DNA from: Clostridium sp. 27_14 | GTDB lineage: Bacteria > Bacillota > Clostridia > TANB77 > CAG-508 | Length of the DNA: 38,868 nt | Direction of reading: 5' to 3' | Assembly (NCBI GenBank): GCA_001916035.1 | Contig: MNRQ01000026.1 | Span: 1-38,868 of the forward strand | Shown here: positions 21,901-28,813 of the stretch, in pieces | How positions within the stretch are numbered: the stretch's first letter is position 1 | Layout: every line of letters starts with the position of its first letter | The notes under the pieces: generated by a model | Told to the model about the DNA's origin: nothing | Database searches by the model: none | Seen by the model: only the letters and a program-made list of their open reading frames with translations | Position numbers and translations under genes: made by a program

Positions 21901-24900
21901 AGTAACTGTAGATGGAAATAAAGCAGAAATAAGCAAAATTGCAGAAAATACGTATGAATACACATTAGACAAAAAAGTAGACACAATAACAATAGGAGCA
22001 ATAGCAGAAGAAACAAAAACAAAAGTAGGAATAAACACAAATGAGCAAGAAGAAGGAGCAACATATAGAAAAATAAAAATGGAAGGAAAAAGAATAGTTG
22101 TAAACATACCAGTAACAGCAGAAGATGGAACAACAAAAACATACACATTAATAATCAACGCACTTCCAGACAATGTAAATTTACTAAGTGTAAAAGTAGA
22201 AGGAAAAGCAGCAGAAGCTGTACCAGTAAACCAATACGAAGCACGAGTAAACAAAAACGCAACATCATTTGAACTATATGTAATTCCAGAAGATCCAAAA
22301 GCAAAAGTACAAATAGACAATAATATAGAAGTAACAGGAACAGCAAGTGCAACAATACCAAAAAATACCGATAAAGCAGAAGTAAAAATAAAAGTAACAG
22401 CACAAGATGGAACAACAGAAGAATACACATTAATAGTTACAAACCAATCAGATGATTGTAAACTAGCAATACTAAAAGTAGATGGAGAAATATTAGAACC
22501 AGACGAACAAGGCAAATACCATGTAACAAAAAAATTCTTAACAGAATCTGTAGAAGTAGAAGCAATAGCAAATAATAGTCATGCACAAATAAACATAAAC
22601 ACACTAAAAGCAGTGCAAGAAGAACAAAAAGCAACAGTCACAACACCAGATGCACAAAACACAATCACAATAACGGTAACAGCAGAAGATGGAACAGCTA
22701 AAAAATACACACTAATAGTAGAAAAATTGCCAAACAACACTGAAGCAGAAATAACAATCATCTATAAAGAAGAAGAAAAGGTAAAAATAAAAGACATAGA
22801 AATAGACGAAAATAACAAAGGTACAATAAGAATCGGAAAACAAGAAGAAGTTGATATTAAAGTTGTTGCAAAAGACAAACTAGCACAAATATCAATAAAA
22901 GGCGGATTAAATACAGAACATCAAGTAACAGAAAAAATAATAACAACAGAAGAAACAACAAAAGTACCTGTACAAGTAACCGCACAAGATGGAACAATAA
23001 GAAATTATGAAATAACAATAATAAAAGCATCAAATAACAACAACTTAGAAAAACTAGAAGCAGAAGGAATAAACCAATCAGATATTACACAAGTATCAGA
23101 AAACAAATATGAAATAAAAATGCCAGACACAATGAACAACCTTAAACTAAAAGGAACAGCAGAAAACGAATATGCAACAGTAAAAATAGCAGAAGGCACA
23201 TATTCTACAAACAACATACAAGAAGAAACAATAGAAATAAACGAAACAGAAAAAGAAATAAAATTGTATGTAAAAGCAGAAAATGGAGACATCAAAGAAT
23301 ACACAATAGCAATACAAAAAGTAACAGATTTAAGAGCAGAAAGCATCAAAGTAAATGACACAGAATGCATATTAGAAAATGGAAATTATATAGGATTTGT
23401 AGACAGAAACTCAAAACAAGCAGGACTAAAAATAAAACCAAAGAATCCAACAACACTAATTTCTATAAAAACAGGAATAAATGGAAAATGGGACAATCCA
23501 GAAGCAAAAGAAGAACATATTAAACAAATAACATTAGAAGGAGAAGAAACAACAGTACTAATAAAAGCCCAAGATCCAAATGATCCAACAAGAACAAAAG
23601 AATACTCTGTAATAATCAAATACAAATCAGACAATGCAGATCTAGAAATAATACAAGTTGATGGAAAAGATGCAATAAAAACAGATGAAGGATATTATTC
23701 AACAACAACAATGGAAGCAACAACAAGCAAAATCTATGTAAAAGCATCAAACAAATATGCAAAAATAGAAATATCAACAAATCAAGCAGAACAAGGTGAA
23801 AGCACAAAAACAGTTACTTTAAGCAAAGAAAAGAAAACAACAGTAACAATAACAATAACAGCACAAGACAACACAACCAAAGTATACACACTAGTAATAG
23901 AAAGAAAATCAACAGACACAAGCTGTACAATACAAATAAATAATCAACCAGCAGACGAAATAGATACAGCAACAAACACTTATGTAAAATATATTGAAAG
24001 AACAGATACAGAAGCAACAATACTAGTAAGAGCAACAAGTGATGAAGCAACAGTAGAAATAGCAGGAGACACAAAACTAAAGGCACTAGCAAAAACTATT
24101 GAAATAGCAAGTGAAACAACAGAAGTAGATACAATAGTAACAGCTGAAAATGGGGAAAAAGCTGTATACCATATCAAAGTTGTAAAAAAATCAACAGACA
24201 CAAGCATAAAAACAGTAAAAGTCGATAACAAAATAATATCAGAAACAGACGGAAAATATATAGCAACAGTATATGATAAAGGAAGAGATACACAAGACAC
24301 AGAAATAGAAATAACAGCAACAGAAGCACACGCAAAAATACAAATAGGAGACGGAACAGAATGGAAACAAACACCAGCAACAAAAACTGAAACTTTCAAA
24401 GACGGAAACAGAAAAATAACATTAAACATCAATATACAAGCACAAGATGGAGAAACACCAGCTATAACAAAAGTACTAGAAATCAACATAATATCAGATG
24501 ATGTATCTATAAAACTAATAAAAAATGGAGAAAATGTAGTAACAAAATACGATTCAGAAACACACACATATAAAGAATATATATCAGCAGATACAGAACA
24601 AGTAAGTCTATCAATAGAAGCAAACAACCAATACACAACTTTAAAATCAGGAGAAACAGAAGGAAAACCACAAATATCAATAAACAACATATCTGTAAAA
24701 GACCAAGAAGAAGTAGATGTAAAAGTAACAGCAATAGCAGAAACAGGAAGAACACAACAATACACAATAAAACTACTAAGAAAATCCAAAAATGCAGATG
24801 CATCACATATCTATGTAGATAATACAGACATAATAGACAGATTTGTAGACAAAGATTCAGTACCAACAAGTATAATCTCAATACCAAAAGAAAAAGACTT

Positions 24901-27900
24901 AGCAACAATCAAAGTTATTTCAGCAAACGAATATGCAAGCATAAAAATAGGAGACACAGAAGAGTTAACAGAAAATGTAACAAGAAACATAAAATTACCA
25001 TTAGAAGATGGAACAATAACAGTGCCAATAGTAATAACATCACAAGATGGAACAGTAACAAAAACATATAACATAATGTTTGTACGTCTATCAAATGACA
25101 CAAAAATACAATGGTTAGAAGTAAACAAAAAACATATCATAGAAGACGAAAACGGAAACTATGAAATAACTGTAAAAGCAACAGAAGAAATAGCAAATGT
25201 AAAAATAGTATTATCAAATATCTTAGCAAAAGTAACAATGGGAGGAGAAGAAAAAGAAGGACAACTAGAAGAAAGCATAATCTTACCAAACGGAGACACA
25301 ATAAAAACAATAACAGTTACAGCACTAGACGGAACAGTAAAAAAATACAAACTAACAATACACAAACAACAAAACAACTTAGGATTAGAAAAAGTATATT
25401 TAGATGGAAGAAAAGCAACTAAGGTAGATGATAACACATTTGAAATTGATGTAAAAAAAGGAACAACAAAAGCAGAAATAAAAGCAATAGCAACAAAACA
25501 AACAGAATATGTAAGTGTAAATGGAAACCTAAACACACAAGCACAAAACACAAACACAAACTGTTCATTAGAAAACAAACAAATACCAATCAGAATAACA
25601 GCAATGTTTGAAGGAGAAGTAGACGAAACAAAAGACTACATCTTAAAAATAAAAGAAGTAGAAGAACCAGATGTATTAGAAGACTTAAAAGTAACAATAA
25701 AACTAGATGATGAAGAAATAGAACAAGACACAGACGGAAACTATGTAAAAGTAGTAGACGCAAGTCAAGACAACAGCTCATTATGGGCAGGAATAACATC
25801 AGAAACATCACAAGTAAAAATAAAAGACGGAAATGGAGAAACAGAATATGCAAATCCATCAAGTCAAAAAAACTTAAGTCTAAAAAACGGAGTAACAGAA
25901 GCCACTGTAACAGTAAAAAACGGTGCAGGAGAAGAAAAAGAATACAAAGTCTATGTAATAAAAGACACAGAAGACATAAGTAACAACAATATCCAAGAAA
26001 TAATAGCAGGACAAGGAGCTGTAACAGAAGGAACAATTACACCAGAAGCAGATGGAACTTATACAACATATATTAAAAAAGATGCAACAACAATAGAATT
26101 AACAGCAAAAGCACAATATCCATATTCAAAAGTAAGTATAGAAGGAAACAGAGAAACAAGAGGAACAAACACAACAACAATAAATATGGGAAATACAGCA
26201 GAAAAACAAATAATAGTAAAAATAACCTCAATTGATGGAGATGTACAACAATATTTAGTAAATATCTATAGAGAGCCATCAGAACTATATCTAAAACAAG
26301 TATATGTAGACAACAGACTAACAACAAGAACAGACGATCAAAACTTTACAATAGATATAGTAAAAGGCACAAAAACAGTAGACATCAAAGCAATATTATA
26401 TGACCAAAACGAATATGTATCAATTGCAGGAAACACAGGAACACAATATCAAAACACATTACAACAATATGATGTATCACAAGGAAAAACAATCAAAATA
26501 ATCGTATCAAACAAACTAGACAAAACAGCAGACGATTATAAAGAAAAAGAATACACACTAACACTAACAGAAGTAGACAAACCAGAAGACTTACAAGACT
26601 TACAACTAACAATAAAAGTAGATGAACAAGAAGTACAAAAAACAACAGACGGAATCTACATTGCAAAAGTAGACAAAAACAAAGTAAGTAGTATGGTAGA
26701 AGGAATTTCAAACTCAAGCACAACAAAAGTAAAAATAAATGATACACCATATCAAGTGAAAAGATCAAAAGAAAAAATAGACTTAACAGAAGATGTAACA
26801 AAAGTCATAATAACAGCAAAAAATGCAGCAGAAAATGAATTAAAATACACATTGTATATATTAAAAGAAAACAGTCCAGCAGAAGATGACGCAAGTCTAA
26901 AAGAAGTAAAAGCAAACGAAAACAAAGCCACACTAAAAGAAAACGGAATATATGAAGTAACAGTAAAAGCAACAGAAACACAAGTCAACTTAGAAGCAAT
27001 AGCAAACCAAGAGTTAGCTTATGTATCAGTAGACGGAAACACAGAAACAAGAGGAAGCAACACAAAACAAATAGACATGAGCACAGAAACAACAAAACAA
27101 ATAACTATAACTGTAAAATCAATAAGTGGCAAAGAAAAACAATATACAATAAAAATTCACAGACTATCAGCAATAACAGGAAAAATAATAACACAAGCTG
27201 CAGACCAAACAAAACAAACCGCAACAATAAAAGTCTATAACTCACAAGACACAAGAGACGAAAATGATGCAGAAGACCCAAGAAAAGTAATCAAAGAAAT
27301 ACAAATAAATCCAGACGGAACATACACACTAGACTTAGAACCAGGAGAATATGACATAGTAATCAGCAAGACCTCATACCTAGAACACAGAGTAACAAAT
27401 ATAGTAGTAAAAGATGGGGAAATTATTACTATAAATGACATCAACATCTATGCAGGAGACCTTGACGAAAACGAAGAAATTGAAATCGAAGATCTAACAA
27501 GCATCATAGAAAACTATGGAACAATAACAGACGACAACAAAGCACAAAAAGCACAATACGACTTAAACGAAGACGGCATAGTAAACAAACAAGACAGAAG
27601 CATCTTAAAAGCAAACTACGGAAAAACAAAAACAACAGAAAAATGGGTAGACCCAAATCCACCAGCAAAAAAAGTCGCAAGAACAAGAAAAGTAACAAAA
27701 CAAGAAAATACAGCTTCATCACAAAACTTTGTAGAACCACTAAAAAGCCAATACACAATAACATCAGAATATGGAACAAGAACACACCCAACAACAGGAG
27801 AAGTAAAAAAACACACCGGAATAGACCTAGCAGGAACACACCACGCAGAAGTAGTATCAATAGCAGACGGAGAAGTAACATATGCAGGAGTACAAAAAGG

Positions 27901-28174
27901 ATTTGGTAACAGTGTAGAAATCAAGCATATTGTAAATGGGGAAATAATATACAGCTTCTACGCACACTTATCAAGAATAGATGTACAAAAAGGTCAAAAG
28001 GTAAAACAAAGTCAAACAATAGGACTAGAAGGAGGAGACCCAAAAACAGACCCAAATGTAGGAAACTCAACAGGTCACCACCTACACTTTGAAATAAGAA
28101 AAGCAAGTGGATACGGAAACGACATAGACCCAAAGAATTTTTTAGGAACAAACTTAAAAAACACCCAAAACTAA
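9839..28174 (+). CDS. Giant RCC1 / Big_2 / cadherin-like / dockerin / M23 peptidase protein, main segment
   Basis: The in-frame sequence resumes at 9839; the first ATG is at 10016 and gives 6,052 codons. In that numbering, about residues 1-3470 are RCC1 blades (GYNGYGQLG, DGTVWTWG) with eight Big_2 modules. About 3475-5715 are some 23 cadherin-like beta-sandwich repeats of 80-100 residues, each ending YTL-I-I-K or similar. Next comes a carboxypeptidase-regulatory-like domain (GKIITQA to DINIYAG), then a dockerin-like pair of calcium loops (GDLDENEEIEIEDL, YDLNEDGIVNKQD, about 5812-5868). The C-terminus is an M23/LytM peptidase (about 5905-6040) with HTGIDLAG and GHHLHFEIR carrying the expected zinc ligands. 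With the upstream segments the product would be about 7,640 residues. Likely secreted, with a long binding stalk and a peptidoglycan-cleaving end; no SLH or LPXTG anchor was found. Confidence 0.88.
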   Translation, partial: VKGPNGVGYLQNIVQIAAENNTSHALTADGSVYSYGYNYYGQFGNNTTTDESANPYPVKMQKVSNIIQITAGEQHISMLDADGSVWSTGYNGYGQFGIGTADTYNVLPTQMKDTKGSILYGVKEIASGTYHTALIKEDNTVWSVGYNGGGYGILGQGKENSYTTTISQVKEQVEGTDGQKVEKAITDAKHITASGYTTYITRQKTENGEPQGMYVSGYNPYGQLFTKDTTNRKYATPVETDKDILTASTTKNINIQTGAIADINGNVYTVGYNGHGQIGNGTTESSINKTCISQVKLQATPSIINYKKAGESGKQIEYTVSAGFNLLYDTIDQGDCEFKTLDSDVATVDEDGVVTATGVGTTYIRIYNKQNDCYAAVKVQVNGEQGRTAAKIVGGWNHFAALKANGEVWTWGHNGYGQLGVGNTERKIKPTKTNIYDSKDTTQTEYAIDVAAGAYHTLVLKSDGTVWTTGYNGYGQLGTGTTQSETEFKQVTGIPEKVIAITANVHTSYALTESGKVYGWGYNYYGQLGINNNADQKTPVKMQKVSNIIQISAGDSYITMLDANGSVWNVGYNGNGQFGVNNYTAYYLPQQMKTEDGSGILQNIKKVSAGATHTIVLSDDGIAYSTGYNGYGQLGIGDTTTKILPTKMIDTEGNVVTRIKDIEANGYSSMISVKPTTTTDTTGNQTTTAGIYIAGYNNYGQLYTKNAVSRTNLTKVQEDKNIITMASTKNPSYQTSAIADDLGLVYTVGYNGNGEMGDDSTSTTTEPTSISDASLKVNTRKIQLNLDTNNITKQIEANTDLGFNILFDQVTNEQISYKTQDDNIATVNNTGLVTGKKYGTTKIEVTTNKLPNTVLVEVEVLRKDDITMPKTVSGQDFTVALKSDGTVWTWGYNGYGQLGLGDKSNRYKPTQINITDVVDIAAGNNHVLLVTKDGKVYSYGTNSYGQLGRDGNTLLPEEIPNLENIEKVAASNYHSMALGKDGSVYTWGYNGNGQLGNGTTISNSIPSKIRLTNITKIEAGEQTSTAIDGDGNLYAYGYNGYGQLGNGTTTNIYLPRKVLSLDNIVDVAVENGTIVAVNKQGEVYASGYNGYGNLGNNTTQDSTKFEKVIEKIDTTTTDTETTETPTYLTGVKSVTAGLNYVIATKEDGTAITWGINSYAQSSNGTTTNNLLPVALKYSQDQDKIDKIISISAGDGTTVVAREDGKVWTIGKNNYGQLGDSSVSSKKEFVCISKPILLFEETPIRIKGIGNTKNAQVNMSQGFNLLYNKVDNTDFTYEIKNTKVATVDKTTGKITSVKKGKTSLTVIDKISGQTTSADVYVLGADDITFPQILSNNYATLTLKSNGEIWSYGYNGYGQLGTGDTSNKILPTYTGTTNIVQIGLGTTHAIAVDTDGHVWTWGYNGYGQLGNGTTSGTTLQKQQVKSPDGKGVLENIVSVAAGDSYSVALDKNGNVYTWGYNGYGNLGLGNTDYRTLPVKVDNLQGIIKIAAGNVSTFAIDNNNHLWAAGYNGYGNLGDGTTGDKTQFTKLQTIENVAEVSVSPTNSTIALLLDGTVWGFGHNANNQLTNVGGAIPQQLQGPDGALKDITSIGTGYYTGYAITSEEKVVAWGLDNYSQLASTETGTTKETPVYMKDKDGNDFTDAMIVSGGIYNTELAKNDGTVWSIGYNGYGELGDGSSTSKAKIETISTQYVKLQEREATLKLSNPNYQINPTTVYGFNLLFDEIENKGFTYKSSDETIAKVDETTGKVTATGLGRAYITVTAKGTEEETRVVINVIAENKKVKEKVETGHIHSLALKQDGTIWSWGDNTQGEMGNGTISSIKTTEPTQIEKGKYKETQTTQTPDGSTQTTTTEKEVTLNNIKDIAAGYYYNLAVDSEGQVYSWGYNGYGQLGDNTTESKSIPTRIEGLGEIEKVYINGNTSMAINKQGEIYIWGYEYSKTPEKLNFYSKAVDIHGKLILAEDGSVWNISGNTPSRIAELKNIIEIASGDSYYSALDTKGQVWVWGYNGYGQLSQGNTNNINEPTTVKIEKPKTDPDEETQYETLQNIVEIKAGNQNLEMITNTGEIYVSGYNGNGQLGIGKYSTYNTIAVKSKNMDQTKLIDSNSYHSIASDRSGFVYTTGYNAQGQLGNGTYTQSNEFTVIGDTYVHVSENRISIEKGKDKQVTASLDNKFNLINDTVDSGNISYETLNSEIATVDQDGTIHGKKIGTVEIIVTHTITHKTSTIFVQVVPEGKITVPKLEIGDTHSAALKADGTVWTWGNNSNGQLGTGNNTSKTSPIKVMNIQDVIDLSVGYYDTAVVKKDGTVWTWGYNGYGQLGEGTSSDRSTPVQVIKPDGAPLTKIVKVSAGTYRTVALDEEGNVWVWGYGYGSTATKLTTINNVIDISPNYAVTQTGEVYKIDGQKLTISNIIRVSEGANHALFLTKTGKGYSVGTNNKGQLGDGTTVNKNSPVMIQNSTGIQTLSEIKELKAGTEYSMAIMKNGDTYTWGSNENSKLGTTQDNYTVYPKKNEQTNPSIFGAAGPNNTGIIDEEGYVYTWGLGKYGNLGNRLYNTTSEPVLVGAEEAGLDEYDIILHPGETHQITVTNKTFNVLKEIQETGTINYNIGNSGIASISSTGLVTGQKEGKTTAIVTKADTGATSIANVTVLPAGVEIEPMALTCMSHTVVLKANGTVWAYGLNSSYELGNGNTKSSDRPLQIKFPDGVKIKQIAVGNTHNLALDTEGNVWGWGVNSNNSLGTTSSTPVYLGINNVKKIAANNDQSMILTKDGYVYVWGLNSNGELGIGTYNRVTTPTLLDYVNNVLDISLGKNHTIILTTNGKILTSGLNSYGQTGKDGGKSNTFTEIEVQETIGKISAGDNHSVLLSVAGNVYTYGYNENGQLGLGTKTNVTKPTKTNMTNIMEISAGRNHTVVLGANRVLYSTGSNSNGQLGIGTKDDKLLFTEITKVQDMMSISSGNTYSVAIKYDGDVYGWGDYYHGTSSVKTKTNSRIPVKIGNDSAYAEEPEITVNVNRTKQIEITPKYSFNVFKEEDEEDSDFTFTSINEDIAKVNEKGLVTGVKVGTTWARVTEKTTGKENIVIVRVIEEDSKYASQISGGDGYATVLKADGSIWGFGYNSDGQLGNDKLAPINVPSQTNILATYKQIKAGKKFTVALREDGTVWAYGDNTYGQLGQGNRVSAKKPVQVQNLTNIVSIAAGDNHAIAIDNLGNVYTWGLNSKGQLGNGTTQTVSIPEKITGLDNQMVKIAAGGNLSAIIDSTGDVYVFGDNSKEQIEEFKYNYDQYGQKIMPPLNMYVTQPVKVQTIENAVKVQCLQTGIVVLKTDESVERITKYASQTKAQKETIATGEMVDISGTNESVVLLDKNGESYTYGDNSKGQAGIGGTSANVTLKKVQMVDAKTYLAIGAGYKNNYIIDTEGFVYGAGANEYGQLGNSSYDDSYNFTLIGDRKFEIVPDARIMKQPEEETVKIISNIFNVFNHNERKLTDYDWKSSNTDVVTVNNGILTSQDMGVATITATDKVTGATATALRVVQPLDEQRIENITVNDKTAKVSGENKYAVSVEKRADGTGTLKIKTKDATDQISIDGGTTYATGTLEKDINIDTNPTIVKIKVKTTNGKFVDYILTINIISSNASLEELTVDNVQPTSVGATEYEIIIKDSVTKPEVHAVASDSNSTVSIDASIPEKKQTTKTIDMTTTMKKTIPIQVTAENGEKVTYTLTIYKEDSLTELETVTVDGKEATKISDTSYKAIIPAELVSSTIEAKTLYTKAKAEINKLGEEVHVTKQVIATIGNETIVKIYVRFGEGENEREKEYTLILDKEGTEDIQGLLSVTVNGHEIQPVGNIYNANIGEIAQTATVTAITISDKDLVKIGETNSKEHISTEVVDCTEIITTYKITVTDPNNPEQTKEYVLNIKKPSADNTLLSLTVGNQEFSKEATRIKGTNTYKVSISDRYNEINVIGKANYEQAKVSINGEEYEAEISTRLVQIGENEPTKIGILVKALNGEIETYTLEIYKENSNTNLKEVTVDGNKAEISKIAENTYEYTLDKKVDTITIGAIAEETKTKVGINTNEQEEGATYRKIKMEGKRIVVNIPVTAEDGTTKTYTLIINALPDNVNLLSVKVEGKAAEAVPVNQYEARVNKNATSFELYVIPEDPKAKVQIDNNIEVTGTASATIPKNTDKAEVKIKVTAQDGTTEEYTLIVTNQSDDCKLAILKVDGEILEPDEQGKYHVTKKFLTESVEVEAIANNSHAQININTLKAVQEEQKATVTTPDAQNTITITVTAEDGTAKKYTLIVEKLPNNTEAEITIIYKEEEKVKIKDIEIDENNKGTIRIGKQEEVDIKVVAKDKLAQISIKGGLNTEHQVTEKIITTEETTKVPVQVTAQDGTIRNYEITIIKASNNNNLEKLEAEGINQSDITQVSENKYEIKMPDTMNNLKLKGTAENEYATVKIAEGTYSTNNIQEETIEINETEKEIKLYVKAENGDIKEYTIAIQKVTDLRAESIKVNDTECILENGNYIGFVDRNSKQAGLKIKPKNPTTLISIKTGINGKWDNPEAKEEHIKQITLEGEETTVLIKAQDPNDPTRTKEYSVIIKYKSDNADLEIIQVDGKDAIKTDEGYYSTTTMEATTSKIYVKASNKYAKIEISTNQAEQGESTKTVTLSKEKKTTVTITITAQDNTTKVYTLVIERKSTDTSCTIQINNQPADEIDTATNTYVKYIERTDTEATILVRATSDEATVEIAGDTKLKALAKTIEIASETTEVDTIVTAENGEKAVYHIKVVKKSTDTSIKTVKVDNKIISETDGKYIATVYDKGRDTQDTEIEITATEAHAKIQIGDGTEWKQTPATKTETFKDGNRKITLNINIQAQDGETPAITKVLEINIISDDVSIKLIKNGENVVTKYDSETHTYKEYISADTEQVSLSIEANNQYTTLKSGETEGKPQISINNISVKDQEEVDVKVTAIAETGRTQQYTIKLLRKSKNADASHIYVDNTDIIDRFVDKDSVPTSIISIPKEKDLATIKVISANEYASIKIGDTEELTENVTRNIKLPLEDGTITVPIVITSQDGTVTKTYNIMFVRLSNDTKIQWLEVNKKHIIEDENGNYEITVKATEEIANVKIVLSNILAKVTMGGEEKEGQLEESIILPNGDTIKTITVTALDGTVKKYKLTIHKQQNNLGLEKVYLDGRKATKVDDNTFEIDVKKGTTKAEIKAIATKQTEYVSVNGNLNTQAQNTNTNCSLENKQIPIRITAMFEGEVDETKDYILKIKEVEEPDVLEDLKVTIKLDDEEIEQDTDGNYVKVVDASQDNSSLWAGITSETSQVKIKDGNGETEYANPSSQKNLSLKNGVTEATVTVKNGAGEEKEYKVYVIKDTEDISNNNIQEIIAGQGAVTEGTITPEADGTYTTYIKKDATTIELTAKAQYPYSKVSIEGNRETRGTNTTTINMGNTAEKQIIVKITSIDGDVQQYLVNIYREPSELYLKQVYVDNRLTTRTDDQNFTIDIVKGTKTVDIKAILYDQNEYVSIAGNTGTQYQNTLQQYDVSQGKTIKIIVSNKLDKTADDYKEKEYTLTLTEVDKPEDLQDLQLTIKVDEQEVQKTTDGIYIAKVDKNKVSSMVEGISNSSTTKVKINDTPYQVKRSKEKIDLTEDVTKVIITAKNAAENELKYTLYILKENSPAEDDASLKEVKANENKATLKENGIYEVTVKATETQVNLEAIANQELAYVSVDGNTETRGSNTKQIDMSTETTKQITITVKSISGKEKQYTIKIHRLSAITGKIITQAADQTKQTATIKVYNSQDTRDENDAEDPRKVIKEIQINPDGTYTLDLEPGEYDIVISKTSYLEHRVTNIVVKDGEIITINDINIYAGDLDENEEIEIEDLTSIIENYGTITDDNKAQKAQYDLNEDGIVNKQDRSILKANYGKTKTTEKWVDPNPPAKKVARTRKVTKQENTASSQNFVEPLKSQYTITSEYGTRTHPTTGEVKKHTGIDLAGTHHAEVVSIADGEVTYAGVQKGFGNSVEIKHIVNGEIIYSFYAHLSRIDVQKGQKVKQSQTIGLEGGDPKTDPNVGNSTGHHLHFEIRKASGYGNDIDPKNFLGTNLKNTQN

Positions 28175-28262
28175 AAAGAAATTTTTAGGAACAAACTAAA
28201 AAAACACCCAGAATAAAAAATGTTTTAAGAAGCGGACTAAAAAATATCCAAAATAAAAAATA
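28135..28262 (+). repeat. Decaying tandem copies of the giant gene's 3' end
   Basis: The last 40 bases of the gene (tttttaggaacaaact... aaaaacaccc) recur after the stop codon at about 28178-28219 with few changes. They appear again at about 28220-28262 in a more diverged form. The extra copies are non-coding and look like a tandem duplication losing similarity with distance. Confidence 0.6.
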
Positions 28263-28277
28263 AGATGCAAAAGCACA

Positions 28278-28309
28278 AAAGGACGAAGCTAAAAAAAGCT
28301 CCGTCCTTT
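28278..28309 (+). terminator. Terminator-like hairpin after the giant gene
   Basis: Arms aaaggacg-agct and agct-cgtccttt form a 12-bp stem with one mismatch and an A-rich loop, about 100 bases after the stop codon. The T-run after it is short on the + strand. Confidence 0.6.
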
Positions 28310-28319
28310 ACTAATAAAA

Positions 28320-28372
28320 ATTTCACACTATTATTTCACACTATTATTTTACACTATTATTTCACACTATTT
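28320..28372 (+). repeat. Four 13-bp direct repeats
   Basis: tttcacactatta occurs four times head to tail (third copy ttttacactatta, last ending tattt). It stops 15 bases before the antisense-RNA promoter and could be an operator array or a simple slippage repeat. Confidence 0.8.
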
Positions 28373-28386
28373 TTTAACCAGAAAAT

Positions 28387-28415
28387 TTGACAAATACTTA
28401 AAAGTTAAGTATAAT
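28387..28415 (+). promoter_or_regulatory. Perfect consensus promoter for the antisense RNA (locus 2)
   Basis: TTGACA (28387-28392), 17 bases, TATAAT (28410-28415). Both boxes are perfect matches to the sigma-A consensus. It drives a short non-coding transcript towards the 3' end of the minus-strand peptide gene. Confidence 0.8.
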
Positions 28416-28421
28416 AAATAT

Positions 28422-28505
28422 AGGAAATGACAATCGCAGAAATGCGGTTACCACATAAAAAGGATAAACGACACATCGCTCTGCCAAGCAAATGTGCCGT
28501 TTTAT
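28422..28505 (+). ncRNA. Candidate antisense antitoxin RNA (locus 2)
   Basis: An RNA of about 85 nt is predicted from the consensus promoter to the hairpin-plus-T-run at 28466-28510. It contains a small perfect hairpin cgca-GAAA-tgcg (28435-28446) with a GNRA tetraloop and has no open frame. It is complementary to the 3' end of the 37-aa peptide mRNA, the txpA/RatA arrangement. Start and end are inferred from the flanking signals. Confidence 0.6.
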
Positions 28506-28510
28506 TATTT
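28466..28510. terminator. Bidirectional terminator hairpin (locus 2)
   Basis: Arms aaacg-cacat and atgtg-cgttt pair with one A/C mismatch between the two halves. T-rich tails are present on both strands (ttttattattt on +, tttatccttttt on -). The hairpin lies directly beyond the peptide stop codon. Confidence 0.7.
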
Positions 28511-28618
28511 GCTCAAAATAATAACTAAAGTTATAATTAAGGCAATATTTATGATAGTTACACCTATTAATCCATAGAATAATAGACAGATTATTGTCAA
28601 TAATGTTGATTCTACCAT
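28505..28618 (-). CDS. 37-residue hydrophobic peptide, type I toxin-like
   Basis: ATG at 28618 follows ggaggtggtgtct, a strong Shine-Dalgarno at good spacing. The peptide starts MVESTLLTIICLLFYGL and is hydrophobic almost throughout, ending in ITLVIILSK with a terminal lysine. It would form one or two membrane segments, as in the small holin-like toxins of Firmicutes (TxpA/BsrG/Fst group). It has its own promoter (28704-28732), an untranslated leader of about 80 bases and a terminator shared with a converging antisense RNA on the + strand. The base composition is balanced, unlike the A-rich genes either side, which suggests an acquired module. Toxicity and family membership are inferred from size, hydrophobicity and locus structure. 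Confidence 0.7.
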   Translation of the reverse strand: MVESTLLTIICLLFYGLIGVTIINIALIITLVIILSK

Positions 28619-28703
28619 AGACACCACCTCCGTTCTCACAGTAAAACTGTGTATGTAGGTGGCAACACGAACACATCTACTTTTCTCATTTCCTATGAAC
28701 AGT

Positions 28704-28732
28704 ACTATACAATATATTTTTATAAAATTCAA
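28704..28732 (-). promoter_or_regulatory. Promoter of the 37-aa peptide gene
   Basis: On the minus strand TTGAAT (28732-28727), 17 bases, TATAGT (28709-28704). The start site would be near 28697. There ataggaaatga also occurs, the same 11 bases as at the start of the antisense RNA. Confidence 0.65.
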
Positions 28733-28813
28733 CTAAACAAAACAAATTTATACATTTTTTAATATTAGTGAAATAGAAAAGCAAAATCTATTTGAAAGGA
28801 TTAGCAAAAAAAG

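Noticed and set aside
28398..28676. 92-codon minus-strand frame across the toxin locus
   Set aside because: It overlaps the well-supported 37-residue peptide in another frame, has Cys/His/Tyr-rich shadow composition and covers the shared terminator.
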